A stretch of DNA of 20,119 bases from an uncultured Clostridia bacterium (lineage in GTDB: Bacteria; Bacillota; Clostridia; Oscillospirales; Butyricicoccaceae): positions 1 to 20,119 of the forward strand of contig CAJUSB010000057.1 of the NCBI GenBank assembly GCA_910589115.1, written 5' to 3'. Numbering within the stretch: position 1 is the first letter of the stretch; each line of letters begins with the position of its first letter. A program made the position numbers and the translations under genes. Shown one piece after another: positions 1 through 7,797 of this stretch. The notes beneath the pieces are model-generated. The model was not told the DNA's origin. It did no database searches and was given only the letters and a program-made list of their open reading frames with translations.

Positions 1-87
1 GCCTTCCTTCTAACAACAGCAATTGGGTTAATTTTCAGCAGGACTACACACTAGTAAGGAATTATAACAGAGAGGATAGCTTTCGTG

Positions 88-1327
88 TCAGTCGAAGGCA
101 AGCGCTTGGATGTGCCGACAAATGTAATCATCTATCTCTAGCTGATTACAGACAAGCGCCCAGTTCAGGAGGGATGATTCTCCCCACTTCTTCTCCAGCT
201 TTTTCACGCGCAGGAAGAGAAGATTCAGGAGTGCGCTCTCGTTTGGGAAGGCGTCTTTGCGGGTGACGATCCGCAGGCTAGAGTTAACGCTCTCCAAGGC
301 GTTGGTAGTGTACATGATCTTGCGCACCGCACTGCCCAAATCAAAGTGCTGTTCCACGTGCTGCCAATTTCGAGTCCAGACGGACACGGCCCCCCGGATA
401 TTGTTTCCATGTATCCTGGAATTGTTCAAACTCACTCTTGACTGCCACCAGGCTGGGAGCAGCATAGATTCGTTTGAGCTGGGCGGTGAAGGCTTTGTAA
501 TCCCGAGTGGGCACATACTTGAGGGAATTGCAGATCAAATGCACGATGCACCGCTGGACTGTCACCTGGGGGAAGATGGCCTTTGTCCCTTCCTCCAGGC
601 CCGTCACACTGTCCATGGACAGGAACAAAACATCCTTCACTCCACGTTCTTTCAGTTCGTCAAAGATCTGCATCCAGTGATGTTTACTCTCCGTTTCGTT
701 CAATCAAAGACCCCAAATCTCCTTTTTACCGTTAATATCGTACCCAAGAATGACGTCTACGGCGTACTTCTTCGCCTCATAATCCTTCCGCAGCGTCACA
801 TACAGGCAGTCCACGAACAGGAACGCATACAGCTTCTTCAGCGGTCGGTTCTGCCACTGATCCAACTCTTCCAGTACGCAGTCTGTGATGTTGGAGATCA
901 TCTCGTGGGAAATTTCAGAACCATAGATTTCCTCAATCATCTCCGCGATATCCCGCTGGCTCAACCCATTCGCGTACATCGACAAGACCTGATCCTCAAT
1001 GGCGCTTACGTCCTTTGACGATCCTTGGAGAGAAGCTGCCGTCCCAATCCGAGGTACCTCAATTTTCACTTTCCACACGGTCGTCTTCAGCGCTTTCTCG
1101 CTGTATCCGTTACGCCGGTTCTCATTTTCCTTTTCTCCACGCTCGTGCCGTCCGTATCCCAGATGTGCATTCATCTCGCCTTGCAGCATTGTCTCAAATA
1201 TCGACCCAAAGATATCCTTCAGCGCCTCCTGCATCTCTGCCACCATTTGCGATTAATAGGCCGTTAGGATCTCCTTTGCCAATCGATCTCGTTCGCTCTT
1301 TGCTTTCTTTTTCATTTTCATCTTCAT
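88..1327 (-). pseudogene. IS256-family transposase, inactivated by two stops and a frameshift
   Basis: This is a mutator-type DDE transposase of the IS256 family, recognised from stretches such as EMQEALKDIFGSIFE near the N-terminus, the FVDCLYV segment (first catalytic Asp), LSMDSVTGLEEG (second Asp) and YTTNALESVNSSLR (catalytic Glu). Translation most likely starts at the ATG at 1327, after a purine-rich GAGAAAAAGAGAG, giving a Lys-rich start (MKMKMKKKAKSE). Three lesions are visible. A TAA lies at 1253-1255 (codon 25, a Gln position in my recollection of relatives). A TGA lies at 704-706, where the family reads GLWLNETES. One extra G sits in a six-G run (C run at 390-395), shifting YPGAVSVW out of frame. 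Repairing the three gives about 412 residues, a normal family length. The usual Gly of SMDGV is Ser here. The family is certain and the copy is surely dead in cis. Confidence 0.93.
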
Positions 1328-1368
1328 TCTCTCTTTTTCTCTATTTTATCACAGTCCTCCTCTGCTTG

Positions 1369-1396
1369 TTACACACTTTATTTTACATTTCTGTTA
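1369..1396. repeat. Candidate right terminal end of the IS256-family element
   Basis: Upstream of the transposase start lies TTACACACTTTATTTTACAT followed by TTCTGTTAC. This resembles the GTGTAA-rich ends of IS256-type elements and stops just before IS630-type coding sequence begins at about 1400. The matching inverted copy is not visible in positions 1-87, so the left end is either degraded or outside the window. The assignment rests on position and general resemblance only. Confidence 0.35.
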
Positions 1397-1406
1397 CGGG
1401 CATGCA

Positions 1407-1847
1407 GTTGGAAAACAGCGCGTAGTAGATTCTGCTCCCTCCAACACGCCCAAAACGACCACTGTGCTTTCTGCCATGCGTCTGGATGGGCAGTTTACCT
1501 GCTGCACCTATGAAAGCGGGACGACGAAAGACCGATTCCTGGAATATCTGCGCGACTGTTTACTCCCGGCCCTGTGGAAGAGTGATATTGTTGTTATGGA
1601 TAATCGCAGCGCTTAACATACAAAGGACGTTGAAAATCTGCTGCGTTCTGTTGGGGATATTCCGCTCTATCTTCCGCCCTATAGCCCTGATCTCAATCCA
1701 ATCGAAAAAATGTGGCCCGAAATGAAGGCACTTCTGCGTAAACTGCGTATCCGTTCCGCCGGTCTGCTTCCTGTTGCTGTCCGCGAAGCTCTGGCGGTCG
1801 TTTCCTCCTCCGACTGCGATGGCTGGTTCAGATGCGCTGGCTACTGA
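1407..1847 (+). pseudogene. IS630-family transposase, C-terminal remnant
   Basis: The frame reads from VGKQRVVDSAPSNTPKTTTV through VVMDNRSA, then a TAA at 1614-1616, then HTKDVENLL and the family hallmark YLPPYSPDLNPIEKMW, ending in a TGA at 1845-1847. IS630/Tc1-mariner transposases place the last two catalytic acids in MDN and in the NPIE Glu, so this is the C-terminal part of the DDE domain. The N-terminal HTH and first catalytic Asp are absent. The sequence begins abruptly beside the IS256 right end, which suggests that IS256 inserted into, or recombined with, an older IS630 copy. The strand is opposite to the surrounding IS256 and accessory genes. Confidence 0.9.
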
Positions 1848-1856
1848 CAATATTTT

Positions 1857-2775
1857 TCAGATTGCTCTAAAGATGGACATGCCCTCAAATATCACCACAT
1901 AATGCACCCGATTGAGCTCAATACGACTGACTGTTCCCGTGTATTCAGCAGTCACCGTGTAGCCTTTCACATAAGTACTGGTCGCTGTGCCAGTATAGGT
2001 CGCAACCGCCGTGTAACGGTCGCCCATCGCGTAGCCGTTGATGTTGGCTGTATTATCGGTCTGTCATTTAATATCCGAAAGTGTCAGCGTTTTCCCGCCA
2101 TTATCAATGGCCCTTGAAATATTTTCGGTGTCCTGGCTGACCTGATTCGGATAATTTCGCGTAACAGATACCTGTTTTGTGGACTTTCCAGAGCTTGCCA
2201 TCTTGACTTTCACCGTGTCCAGCTAGAGGGTCAGGATTCTCGAAAGAACGTCATCCGTTACAAACTCTTTTTGTTCCGGAAGCAGAGATATTACAGACTA
2301 TATATCCTTCTTTTTGCTGTTTATCGTTACTGATTCTGCATGCGTTCGCACCTCATATTCACAAAAGGTCAACGAACGTGTACGAAAAACCGGTATGCTC
2401 AGAATCCGCACGTGGAATTCCGGCAGGATCTGCTCCTGGCGAGAGATCGTAGATTTTGCGAATCTTTGCGCTTTCATCCCGCACATCGATTGCAGTCGGA
2501 TAGCACGCCGTTTTGGGCGCTGTGCTGGTCGGAATTGAAGTTGCTGTAGTCGTTAAAATTTCGGATGCTTTATCGTTTTTTGATGCTTCCACATCTTTTG
2601 CCGCACTGTCTTCCTCACCCTCAGCCGTGGTTTCCTCCGCCCCTTCCTTCAGAGACGCGGAAGCGTCTCCGACTGCAAAAGCAGTCGGCAGTATCATGCT
2701 TTTCAACATCAGTGACACTAGCCAAGATGTTAAATTTCTCTTGATTTCATGTTTTCCTTTCTGTAAAATAATCAT
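1857..2775 (-). pseudogene. Broken secreted protein of a mobile-element accessory operon
   Basis: The 5' part (2775-2359) encodes a signal-peptide-like hydrophobic stretch (LTSWLVSLMLKSMILPTAFA), then an Ala/Glu/Thr-rich linker and a segment ending GIPRADSEHTGFSYTFVDLL. The frame is then lost near 2360. A second frame (2486 down to 1857) carries CEYEVRTHAESVTINSKKKD, then stops at 2298-2300 (TAG), 2223-2225 (TAG) and 2064-2066 (TGA). It continues through VSVTRNYPNQVSQDTE, INGYAMGDRYTAVATYTGTA and YVKGYTVTAEYTGTVSRIEL to a final TGA. The repeated xYTAxATYTGT / YTVTAEYTGT pattern suggests a beta-rich extracellular domain. I recall similar unnamed proteins in clostridial integrative elements but know no function. 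The ATG at 2775 overlaps the upstream stop as ATGA. A better SD (AGAAAGGA) precedes an out-of-frame ATG at 2750, so the true start may also be frameshifted. Confidence 0.7.
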
Positions 2776-3041
2776 AATTTATCAGATGCTGCCGTAGCGG
2801 CTTCGGCATAGACATCCAAGACCGACTGATCGAACTCCTGCCGGAACTTCTTTGTGCAGGGATAACACGCAGCATGATACTCCCCATCAACCTTGCGGGA
2901 TGGCATGTACACGAAAAAAGTTTTGCTGCCCTCAATTACCTTTACGCCGCGAATGATAAAGCAACCATTCAGGCAAACAGAAGCGGTCGCCAGCAGTGTG
3001 TTGTGATTCTTCGTCAAATAGATTTTAACGTCAATATTCAT
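2772..3041 (-). CDS. SpoVG-like protein (89 aa)
   Basis: The product starts MNIDVKIYLTKN and carries CLNGCFIIRGVKVIEGSKT, FVYMPSRK and YPCTKKFRQEFDQSVL. This matches the SpoVG family pattern (short beta strands, the G-I-R-V-x-E-G core, M-P-S/D, P-x-T-x-x-x-R). SpoVG proteins are small site-specific nucleic-acid-binding regulators first known in sporulation and septation. Copies in mobile elements are common, with unclear role. I chose the ATG at 3041 because ACAAGGGACCAC directly precedes it. An ATG at 3083 in the same frame would add 14 residues that look like upstream coding remnants. The stop overlaps the next ATG (ATGA at 2775-2772), indicating translational coupling. It is one of only two intact genes in the decayed island. 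Confidence 0.82.
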   Translation of the reverse strand: MNIDVKIYLTKNHNTLLATASVCLNGCFIIRGVKVIEGSKTFFVYMPSRKVDGEYHAACYPCTKKFRQEFDQSVLDVYAEAATAASDKL

Positions 3042-3095
3042 GTGGTCCCTTGTTAAATTTGTCTTTTGGTTTCCTTCTGCCATACGTTCAAAGTC

Positions 3096-3422
3096 TCACG
3101 GTGCAATTTCCAGCAGGAGAATTTGGCCATCCGTGTTGACAGCATCATTACGGTATTTTATTACCAGCGGGTATTGAAAACCGTTGCATTTTGGCGGAAT
3201 GTAACGTTTTTTAAATTCTTCCAGCGACAGTCACCCCCCCCCCCCCCCGGCAAAATAAATCCAACGATTGGGAGAGTGGCTTCCCTTGATATTCAATAAT
3301 CGAAAGTTTTTCTTTTCCATCTGTTTTTCGCACTTCCGATGAAGTGGGAATAGGGTGAATTCATGCATTCCGCAGCAGATTCGGAACGTTTCAATACATT
3401 CCTCCTCTAATTGCTTCACCAT
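3096..3422 (-). pseudogene. Small unknown protein split by a stop next to a 15-G run
   Basis: From an ATG at 3422 (GGGGATCC upstream) the frame reads MVKQLEEECIETFRICCGMH, then FTLFPLHRKCEKQMEKKN, then NRWIYFA, five glycines from a 15-G run, and a TGA at 3231-3233. The same frame continues with convincing protein sequence: LSLEEFKKRYIPPKCNGFQY, then PLVIKYRNDAVNTDG and ILLLEIAP, to a TGA at 3096-3098. Frame conservation across the stop argues for one ancestral gene of about 108 residues or slightly more. I do not recognise a domain; EEFKKRYIPPKCNGF suggests a small soluble protein. It lies 12 nt after the preceding gene and just before the SpoVG-like gene, so it belonged to the same operon. 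Confidence 0.6.
3234..3248. repeat. 15-base C/G homopolymer tract
   Basis: An uninterrupted run of 15 C on the plus strand (15 G in the sense strand of the small pseudogene) encodes five glycines and ends in the stop codon. Such runs are prone to slippage in vivo and to errors in sequencing. Confidence 0.95.
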
Positions 3423-3434
3423 CGGATCCCCGCA

Positions 3435-3701
3435 CTAAAACGGTAAATTTTTGTAATCCATCATGAGGACATCTTCACATGTTTTATGCGCCGAAAGCAC
3501 AGAAACACAACGCACCGAATCAAGCACCTTGATGCCGTTTGTAGCTCCCAAAACTTTAATGTTTTCTGTACCGAGTGGCTGCCAATCCCGGAATGCATCC
3601 GAACGCCGTACAAATTTCATCATCCGCCAGTCTGGACCGTCAAGCCGCCGTTGGTCAAGCGGTAAATCGTCGATGGTGTAATATGTCAGATCAGCCGCCA
3701 T
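3435..3701 (-). CDS. Hypothetical mobile-element protein, 88 aa
   Basis: The product reads MAADLTYYTIDDLPLDQRRL, then DGPDWRMMKFVRRSDAFRDW, and ends DVLMMDYKNLPF. It is soluble, with no membrane segment and no domain I can name. I recall similar unnamed proteins beside SpoVG-like and methylase genes in clostridial integrative elements, but this is memory and not a search. The ATG at 3701 lies inside the end of the upstream gene (overlap 3691-3701), typical of tight operons in such elements. The reading frame is intact in a neighbourhood of broken genes, although a shortened C-terminus cannot be excluded. Confidence 0.6.
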   Translation of the reverse strand: MAADLTYYTIDDLPLDQRRLDGPDWRMMKFVRRSDAFRDWQPLGTENIKVLGATNGIKVLDSVRCVSVLSAHKTCEDVLMMDYKNLPF

Positions 3702-4188
3702 AGACGACTACTCCCTTCGCAAGTTCCCCTATGCAAATGCCATCTGCGGACAGTTTTTCCAGCAATTCGCGCGGGATTTCACGGAGATCTGCGTCGAACA
3801 GCGCACGGGTAATATTGATGTCGGCTGTCTCCGGGGCGGGGCAGGCCACCAGTATCGCGTTCTGCGGAATACCTGTGGCTTCTATCAGTTCAGACGGTAT
3901 TTTGATTTCCTTCGGTTACAGCAAAAAGGAATATAATCTTTTGTTGCAGTCGACGCATTCTCCGCAAACCTCAATCAGATGGTCGCACCGCTCCTGTTTC
4001 AATCCATGCAATGCAGAAATCGTGTGCAGCAATTCAGGCGCGGTCATCGTACCTGAAAGCAACGCCATCAACTTCCCAATGATGTGGATTTCAATTTTTT
4101 TCATGTCCTGCAAGCCGCAAATCTTCAGTGCAGCGAACGGAATCAGAACACCTTTCGGCTGTGCTTCCTTCTCCTATTTGATACTCAT
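3691..4188 (-). pseudogene. Hypothetical mobile-element protein broken by two in-frame stops
   Basis: An ATG at 4188 follows a good SD (AGGAGAAAAAAT). The frame reads MSIK, a TAG at 4174-4176, then EKEAQPKGVLIPFAALKICG, LQDMKKIEIHIIGKLMALLS, TMTAPELLHTISALHGLKQE, DHLIEVCGECVDC, a TAA at 3916-3918, then PKEIKIPSELIEATGIPQNA and LREIPRELLEKLSADGICIG, ending VVVYGG and a TGA at 3691-3693. Without the two stops this is a 165-residue soluble protein with a Cys cluster (CGECVDC, possible metal site). Both stops are in one frame, so point mutation or short repair explains the damage. The final VVYGG overlaps the next start. I do not recognise a named family. Confidence 0.65.
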
Positions 4189-4964
4189 ATTTTTTCTCCT
4201 AAAAAGCGTTATTTGATACGGTGCGTTTCGCATTCGTTCGTCAAAATCGTAATTCGCAGTCAGCAGCTCGGCGAATTGTACGCCGTTGTCATAACGCTGC
4301 TTAATCGTGTTCAGACGACTGACCTCCATTATGCGGATGTTCGGGTATTTGTATAGTGCGCGTACAAAATCATCGTCATTATAAGACCACAGGAACTTGC
4401 CCTGAATTTGCATCAGCGTATCCCGCAGCCGCACATGGTCTTTGTCCGTAAAGCCTTCTTTGCCGATGTTTTTGTAGTAACCCTCAGTCGAGTGATACGG
4501 CGGGTCGAGATAGAAAAAGCTGACCGGACAGTCGTATTGCCCAATCAGTTTTTCAAAATCACGGTTTTCGATTACCACATCTCCGAGGCGGATGTGTGAC
4601 TGCTCGATCAGCGGAAAATCCTTACGAATGTTGTGCCGCTGTCCGCCGAAGCTGGTCACCCCGGAGGCGTAGCTGTAGCGGATCAGTTGGTAAAACCATG
4701 TCGCCTTCTGCACATCCATTGCATGACTGTCGCGGGCAAGTTCAGCACGAATACGGTCAAATTCTTCGCGAGAATTGAGCGCATACCGGAATTCGTCAAT
4801 CAGTTTATCGTGTTTGTCGCGGACGCAGCGGTAAAGATTCACGAGCAGGCTGTTGCGGTCGTTGTAAACCTCAAAGTCATTGCGCGAGGGCTTGTGAAAC
4901 AGCACCCAGCCGCCGCCGAACACTTCAAAATAACGTTCATAGACCAGTCGGAGAAGCTGCCTCG
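4174..4964 (-). pseudogene. DNA adenine methylase (Dam/D12 class), N-terminus lost
   Basis: The product carries the SAM-binding motif FEVFGGGWVLFHKP, the middle segment SREEFDRIRAELARDSH, WFYQLIRYSYASGVTSFGGQ, and the catalytic motif FFYLDPPYHSTEGYY (DPPY about 140 residues after the FGGGW motif). It ends near NYDFDERMRNAPYQITLF. This is the order of D12-class N6-adenine methyltransferases, commonly carried by phages and integrative elements. Upstream, the frame continues as QLLRLVYERYFEVFGG until about 4964, where it runs into ISAs1 transposase sequence. The first roughly 20-30 residues (normally an SxxGGK-type motif) and the start codon are missing. Its end reads through into MSIK of the next gene, probably after a one-base change in the CTTTTTAGG run. 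The enzyme is unlikely to be expressed. Confidence 0.85.
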
Positions 4965-5990
4965 CATAGATGTTTCCAACTTTAAGCGGTTATAGGCCCA
5001 GTGGCGCAGGACATTGAAATTCTCATCAGAATTGGCAGCTCTGGCTCTGCTCTCGTCCTCACGAAATTGCATATCCAGTACCCAGTGCAGTTGGTTTTCA
5101 ATTCCCCAATGGCTGCGTTTTGCGTCCAAGACCTGACTTGCAGACATACCTTTACGACTATAGATAAAATAATGTGCCTGTTTTGAAACTTTCCAGCCTG
5201 TTCCACCTTGCAGAAGACGACGCCGATTCCGGACAAACCACTCCATTTCTCACGGCCTCCAGCCACCCAATATCCTCACAGATATAACAGGTTCTGCTCT
5301 CATAGCGGCCATGTCCCTGACTATGACTCGTGGCACAGCAAACAGGGGAAAATCCTGTCGGATTTGTTCGATATTCCTCGAAAAACAACCGCACATCTTC
5401 GTAAAATATTTCCTGGTTTTCCTTCAGCGCCAGGATATAATCCGCTCCTTTTTTCGTGATTTTCTTCGCAATTTCAGTCTGGGTTCCCATGGCATCTATT
5501 GTTACGATACATCCGTTTATCTCCAGCAGCTTGGGAATTGCTGTGATCTCATTGCTTTTTTCCTCGCACGCCAGCTGTCCCAGCACCAAACCGCACTCTG
5601 CGGAAAACGCGCTGACCACATGCAGCGGCGATTTCTTGCCATCCTTTGTTCGCCGGGCTTGCTTCCCATCCATCGCTACTACACCTGTAACATTCTCTAC
5701 AATGCTCCGCATCCACTTCACAAATACTGTATGCACCTGCTGCGTGTCGACTGCCTTAATCACATTTCGGAAGGTGCAGGCATCCGGCACACCGTTTTCC
5801 AGTTTGACGTACTTTTTCAGCCATTTTTCCTTGTCTTTCCAAATATTTCCATCTTTGGATAAGATGTGGCTCCGCAAATGACCGCTGTCAACATAATGAA
5901 CAGCACTTCATACAGCGGGTACCATACGCTCCGCTCTCGCCGTGTATCCGTAATCCCCTCCAACACTTCTTGTAAACTCAGTTTCTTCAT
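4945..5990 (-). pseudogene. ISAs1-family transposase with three frameshifts and a lost 3' end
   Basis: From the ATG at 5990 (SD-like GGAAGGCGGAACAGCA) the frame reads MKKLSLQEVLEGITDTRRER, VWYPLYEVLFIMLTAVICGA and YPKMEIFGKTR. It then shifts to EKWLKKYVKLENGVPDACTF, VVAMDGKQARRTKD (catalytic Asp) and VTIDAMGTQTEIAKKITKKG (second Asp), through CYICEDIGWLE. It shifts again to GREKWSGLSGIGVVFCKVEQ, and again to SKQAHYFIYSRKGMSASQVL and RSHWGIENQLHWVLDMQFRE (catalytic Glu). Shifts lie near 5830, 5257 and 5189, and each is repaired by adding one G. This order of motifs identifies an ISAs1-family (H-repeat-like) transposase. The C-terminus runs into the methylase near 4945-4965, so the last residues and that terminal repeat are missing. 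I could not fix the other element end between 6000 and 6090. Confidence 0.9.
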
Positions 5991-6100
5991 TGCTGTTCCG
6001 CCTTCCTTTTCCTTCGTTTGAAGACAGTATAGCAGATTTCCTTTTGTTTGTTTAGGCTTTGTTTATAATTTTTTTCCTCATCCAATTACCGTGAAAAATA

Positions 6101-6139
6101 CCCCCTGTGATAACTGCTTCACCAGTCTCTCACAGGGGG
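6101..6139 (-). terminator. Rho-independent terminator of the GH13 gene
   Basis: A perfect 10-bp stem (CCCCCTGTGA / TCACAGGGGG) with a 19-nt loop is followed, on the minus strand, by TATTTTTC. It lies 14 bases past the GH13 stop codon and separates host genes from the IS island. Confidence 0.9.
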
Positions 6140-6153
6140 CATTTATTATGCGA

Positions 6154-7464
6154 TTACTGTACCCGCCAATAAGCAATCGAATAAGGGGGCAGTTCCGAAC
6201 CGCCGCCGAAATCGTGATATTTCCCGGTAATCAAATCGGTCGCACAGCCTGCGTTTGCATTAAAATGTGCATGATACGTATCGCCGGAAGCATTGATTGC
6301 AACCAGGACGCGTTCGCCTTCGTATTCCCGTTCCCAAATCGCCTGATGGTTGTTCAGCAGCACATGACGGAAATTGCCATAGCACAAGGCCTTGCTTCCC
6401 TTATGAGCCTTTGCCAGCGCTGCAATCCAATTGGTCAAATCGTTCCACTCCGGCGCGGCAAAGCTGGGCCGCAGGTTATCATCGGAACCCTGCTGCTTGT
6501 GTCCTTCCACGCCCCATTCGCTGCCGTAGTAAATGCATGGGATGCCCGGCATACCGAACAGCATTCCATAAAGCACCGGCAGATGGGCCCGGTTGGTCAG
6601 GATAGAGGCCGCACGTGTCACATCATGGTTATCAACAAATGCAAGCAGATGTTTACCCCGATAAAGTGTCCACTGCTCCGGCCCAAACTGCCGCATGAGG
6701 GAATGCGTAATTTCAAACAAATTCATACTGTTCAGGCTGGAATACAGACCTTTATAACACTCATAATTGGTGCATGAATGCAGCTTGTCCGGGTTAACAA
6801 ACTGGTTATAATCGCCATGAAGCAGCTCACCAATCAGGAAAAAGTCCGGCTTGAGCGTATCACAGAACTTACGCAGCTCGTACAGGAATCCATGGTCCAG
6901 GCAATAAGCAACATCCAGCCGCAGACCGTCAATATCAAATTCCTCAACCCAACCGCGGATGCAGTCGAAAATATGCTGTTTGACCGCCGGATTACGAAGA
7001 TTCAGCTTGACCAGCTCGTAGTGGCCCTCCCAGCCATCGTACCAGAAACCGTCATTATATCCCGAATTACCGTCAAAATTGATATGAAACCAATCCTTAT
7101 ATGGGGAATCCCACTTTTTCTCCTGCACGTCACGGAAAGCCCAGAACCCCCGGCCGACATGATTAAACACGCCGTCCAATACGACACGGATATCATTTTC
7201 ATGGAGCGTTTTGCAGACGGCGGCAAAATCTTCGTTTGTACCGAGCCGGCAGTCGATTTTCCGGTAATCGCGGGTGTCGTAGCCGTGGCGGTCAGATTCA
7301 AAAATCGGCGAAAGATAAACCGCGTCCGCACCGACCTTGCGGATATGCTCCGCCCAGCTGCCCAGCCTGCCGATACGGTTGACTGTTATGCCATCGTTTT
7401 CGCGCGGCGCATCACAGAAGCCAATCGGATAAATCTGATAAAATACGCTGTTATAGGCCCACAT
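6154..7464 (-). CDS. GH13 alpha-amylase-type glycosidase, cytoplasmic (436 aa)
   Basis: This is a family GH13 (beta/alpha)8-barrel enzyme acting on alpha-1,4-glucans or maltodextrins. Conserved regions are in order: DGVFNHVG (residues 97-104), GLRLDVA (180-186, nucleophile Asp184), IGELLHG (211-217, acid/base Glu213), and FVDNHD (276-281, Asp281). The N-terminus MWAYNSVFYQIYPIGF and the motif SPIFESDRHGYDTRDY resemble cyclomaltodextrinase/neopullulanase and maltogenic-type members, but the N-terminal starch-binding domain of classical neopullulanases is absent. There is no signal peptide, so it should act inside the cell on imported oligosaccharides. The ATG at 7464 is preceded by AAGGAG at good spacing; longer in-frame starts run through GC-rich intergenic repeat and are not credible. 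It has its own promoter and terminator and appears monocistronic. Exact substrate is unknown. Confidence 0.9.
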   Translation of the reverse strand: MWAYNSVFYQIYPIGFCDAPRENDGITVNRIGRLGSWAEHIRKVGADAVYLSPIFESDRHGYDTRDYRKIDCRLGTNEDFAAVCKTLHENDIRVVLDGVFNHVGRGFWAFRDVQEKKWDSPYKDWFHINFDGNSGYNDGFWYDGWEGHYELVKLNLRNPAVKQHIFDCIRGWVEEFDIDGLRLDVAYCLDHGFLYELRKFCDTLKPDFFLIGELLHGDYNQFVNPDKLHSCTNYECYKGLYSSLNSMNLFEITHSLMRQFGPEQWTLYRGKHLLAFVDNHDVTRAASILTNRAHLPVLYGMLFGMPGIPCIYYGSEWGVEGHKQQGSDDNLRPSFAAPEWNDLTNWIAALAKAHKGSKALCYGNFRHVLLNNHQAIWEREYEGERVLVAINASGDTYHAHFNANAGCATDLITGKYHDFGGGSELPPYSIAYWRVQ

Positions 7465-7527
7465 GAGTTTACTCCTTTTGTCCGGCGGAGGGAAGCCCCC
7501 CCTTGGTGATGGATTCCTTCTGCTTTC

Positions 7528-7556
7528 ATTATATCCCGCCCAGCGCAAAAGCTCAA
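7528..7556 (-). promoter_or_regulatory. Sigma-A-type promoter of the GH13 gene
   Basis: On the minus strand TTGAGC (-35, 7551-7556), a 17-bp spacer, and a perfect TATAAT (-10, 7528-7533) lie about 65 bases before the start codon. Confidence 0.85.
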
Positions 7557-7624
7557 GACAAGATTTCCCATTTTTCAAAAAGTTTTTAGATTCCAGAACT
7601 GCAAATAAACTACGCCTTACATCA

Positions 7625-7654
7625 CCCCGCCCGCCAAAAGGACGGCGGGCGGGG
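7625..7654. repeat. GC-rich hairpin element, copy 1
   Basis: A perfect 11-bp stem (CCCCGCCCGCC / GGCGGGCGGGG) encloses the loop AAAAGGAC (GTCCTTTT on the minus strand). The same stem core and identical loop recur at 20069-20100. There is no adjacent T tract, so it is not a plain terminator. Confidence 0.85.
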
Positions 7655-7718
7655 CAGCAGGCAGCAGCGGATGGCTGCGCACCCATTCCCCCGCCGCAGC
7701 GGGAAGAAAGCTTTTACT

Positions 7719-7762
7719 CAATTTTTTCTCGAAAAAATTGCGGGTGCAGGGCAGAGCCCTGC
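7719..7762 (-). terminator. Tandem hairpins after adh, probable terminator
   Basis: On the minus strand a GC hairpin (GCAGGGC, loop TCT, GCCCTGC; 7746-7762) is followed by ACCCG and then a perfect AT-rich inverted repeat (CAATTTTTTC, two bases, GAAAAAATTG; 7719-7740) that supplies a T tract. It lies about 36 bases after the adh stop. The GC hairpin plus its flank resembles the dispersed repeat seen elsewhere in the window. Confidence 0.55.
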
Positions 7763-7797
7763 CGCTGCCCGCGCAGGGCCGTCCGCGATTTCACGCA

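Larger units (their letters stand above)
7465..7797. other. Intergenic stretch between adh and the GH13 gene
   Basis: These 333 bases hold the GH13 promoter (7528-7556), a GC-rich hairpin element with an 8-nt loop (7625-7654), an AT-rich inverted repeat (7719-7740) and a GC hairpin that resembles the dispersed intergenic repeat family (7746-7762). I see no gene; open frames through it are by-products of GC-rich palindromes. Confidence 0.75.

Noticed and set aside
1..87. Left terminal repeat of the IS256 element.
   Set aside because: No inverted match to the candidate right end at 1369-1396 could be found in this short stretch.
704..4176. Possible stop-codon reassignment, since several frames continue through in-frame stops.
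   Set aside because: TAA, TAG and TGA all occur as interruptions, frameshifts are mixed in, and the host genes end normally at all three stops. Decay is the simpler explanation.
5180..5840. Programmed frameshifting in the ISAs1 transposase.
   Set aside because: ISAs1 transposases are normally one continuous frame, three shifts are too many, and no slippery heptamer with a downstream structure is apparent.
6091..7509. Long plus-strand frames opposite the GH13 gene.
   Set aside because: They are antisense shadows of a gene with all four GH13 motifs and have no SD or family match.
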